Source: a virus. Taken from it: a DNA stretch of 20,334 bases. This document shows, in pieces, positions 19,984 through 20,334 of the stretch. The notes under the pieces are model-generated. The model was not told the DNA's origin and made no database searches. It saw only the letters and a list, made by a program, of their open reading frames with translations. The translations under genes and the position numbers were made by a program. How positions within the stretch are numbered: the stretch's first letter is position 1; each line of letters starts with the position of its first letter. Location: the IMG/VR virus record IMGVR_UViG_3300028190_000003, positions 1 through 20,334 of that record. One strand, 5' to 3'.

Positions 19984-20322
19984 TTATGTAAATTGTTTAA
20001 TCTGTTTCAATATAAAATTGAAAGTCTTTTTAAACGACCTTTGATCTTTCTGTAAAGGTCTCATGTATTTATCTCTTTCGGCTGGTTTAAGCCCCAATAA
20101 AGCTGATCTAACTGCAGCAGCATCCTTATGCTTCACTTTAGTCTTCTTCATATCATCAGTTCTTACTTCACCGTCCTTCTTTCGGTCTTCAATTCCGCCT
20201 AATTGCACTATAACTTGTGCATCAGGACGTAATTGCATCCCTTTTGCCCCTGATCCAAGTGCATTGATTGCCATATCTATGACATCCTCATCACCTGCTT
20301 CAGCGTATTTACCGCCACTCAT
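19984..20322 (-). CDS. Hypothetical phage protein (112 residues)
   Basis: Unrecognised. Sequence: an acidic N-terminal region (GGKYAEAGDEDVIDMAINALG), a mid-region LRPDAQVIVQLGGIEDR, then a basic helical end (KKTKVKHKDAAAVRSALLGLKPAERDKYMRPL...FKKTFNFILKQIKQF). It lies upstream of the Ig-like structural gene, about 15 bases apart. The ATG at 20322 is near the window edge, so I cannot judge its ribosome site or rule out a longer N-terminus. Confidence 0.6.
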   Translation of the reverse strand: MSGGKYAEAGDEDVIDMAINALGSGAKGMQLRPDAQVIVQLGGIEDRKKDGEVRTDDMKKTKVKHKDAAAVRSALLGLKPAERDKYMRPLQKDQRSFKKTFNFILKQIKQFT

Positions 20323-20334
20323 AGAAGATATTTT

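Noticed and set aside
20066-20071. TAAATA motif inside 19984-20322
   Set aside because: It codes for Asp-Lys-Tyr within the gene and precedes no gene start; treated as chance.
1-20334. CRISPR array, insertion sequence, integrase or attachment site
   Set aside because: No direct-repeat array, transposase, recombinase or tRNA-associated direct repeats were seen. The tRNA here is part of the phage operon, not an obvious integration target.

Overview
All 20.3 kb of this window is coded on the minus strand. It is AT-rich and packed with short genes joined by ATGA, TAATG or TGATG overlaps, which is how large lytic tailed-phage genomes are built. The content fits a T4-like (Tevenvirinae-type) marine myovirus. 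It holds a T4-type primase, class Ia ribonucleotide reductase NrdA/NrdB, glutaredoxin, a spanin-like lysis pair, late-promoter octamers of the TATAAATA type, one tRNA, and many small proteins of the kind I recognise from cyanophages and pelagiphages. There are no photosynthesis genes here, so the host (cyanobacterium, SAR11 or another marine bacterium) cannot be settled from this window. Family calls come from reading motifs; no search was run.

Layout in the direction of transcription (right to left). (1) 20322-15753: probable virion and late proteins, including an Ig-like-domain protein (19390-19968), a tRNA-Thr(UGU) at 18202-18278 and a 404-residue membrane/coiled-coil protein (16044-17258). 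(2) 15710-8705: replication and nucleotide supply, with primase, nrdA, a 2-oxoglutarate/Fe(II) oxygenase inserted between nrdA and nrdB, nrdB, two small membrane proteins, a QueC-like PP-loop enzyme and glutaredoxin. (3) 8715-7592: a 52-residue zinc ribbon, a SprT-like metallopeptidase and a HAD deoxyribonucleotidase with a near-perfect sigma70 promoter in front. (4) 7571-6423: a conserved small protein, then an i-spanin-like and a lipoprotein o-spanin-like pair. (5) 6448-112: an accessory island with five more 2OG-Fe(II) oxygenase-like genes, a SET-domain protein, a Lys/Arg-rich protein with a duplicated motif, small Cys-rich and membrane proteins, and a divergent glycosyltransferase-like protein.

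The most notable content is the density of Fe(II)/2OG oxygenases (six in 20 kb, from several subfamilies). Close to them lie a minimal SET-domain methyltransferase, with a histone-tail-like basic protein two genes upstream of it, and a putative glycosyltransferase. Read together, this could be a protein- or virion-modification module, but substrates are unknown and this is inference. A second theme is expression. Several genes without a Shine-Dalgarno sequence have a late-type octamer (TAAATA core) or a -10 box placed so that the transcript would begin at or near the start codon, suggesting leaderless mRNAs. Three small genes missed by ordinary length cut-offs (two 28-residue single-helix membrane peptides and the 52-residue zinc ribbon) fit exactly into the overlaps between neighbours.
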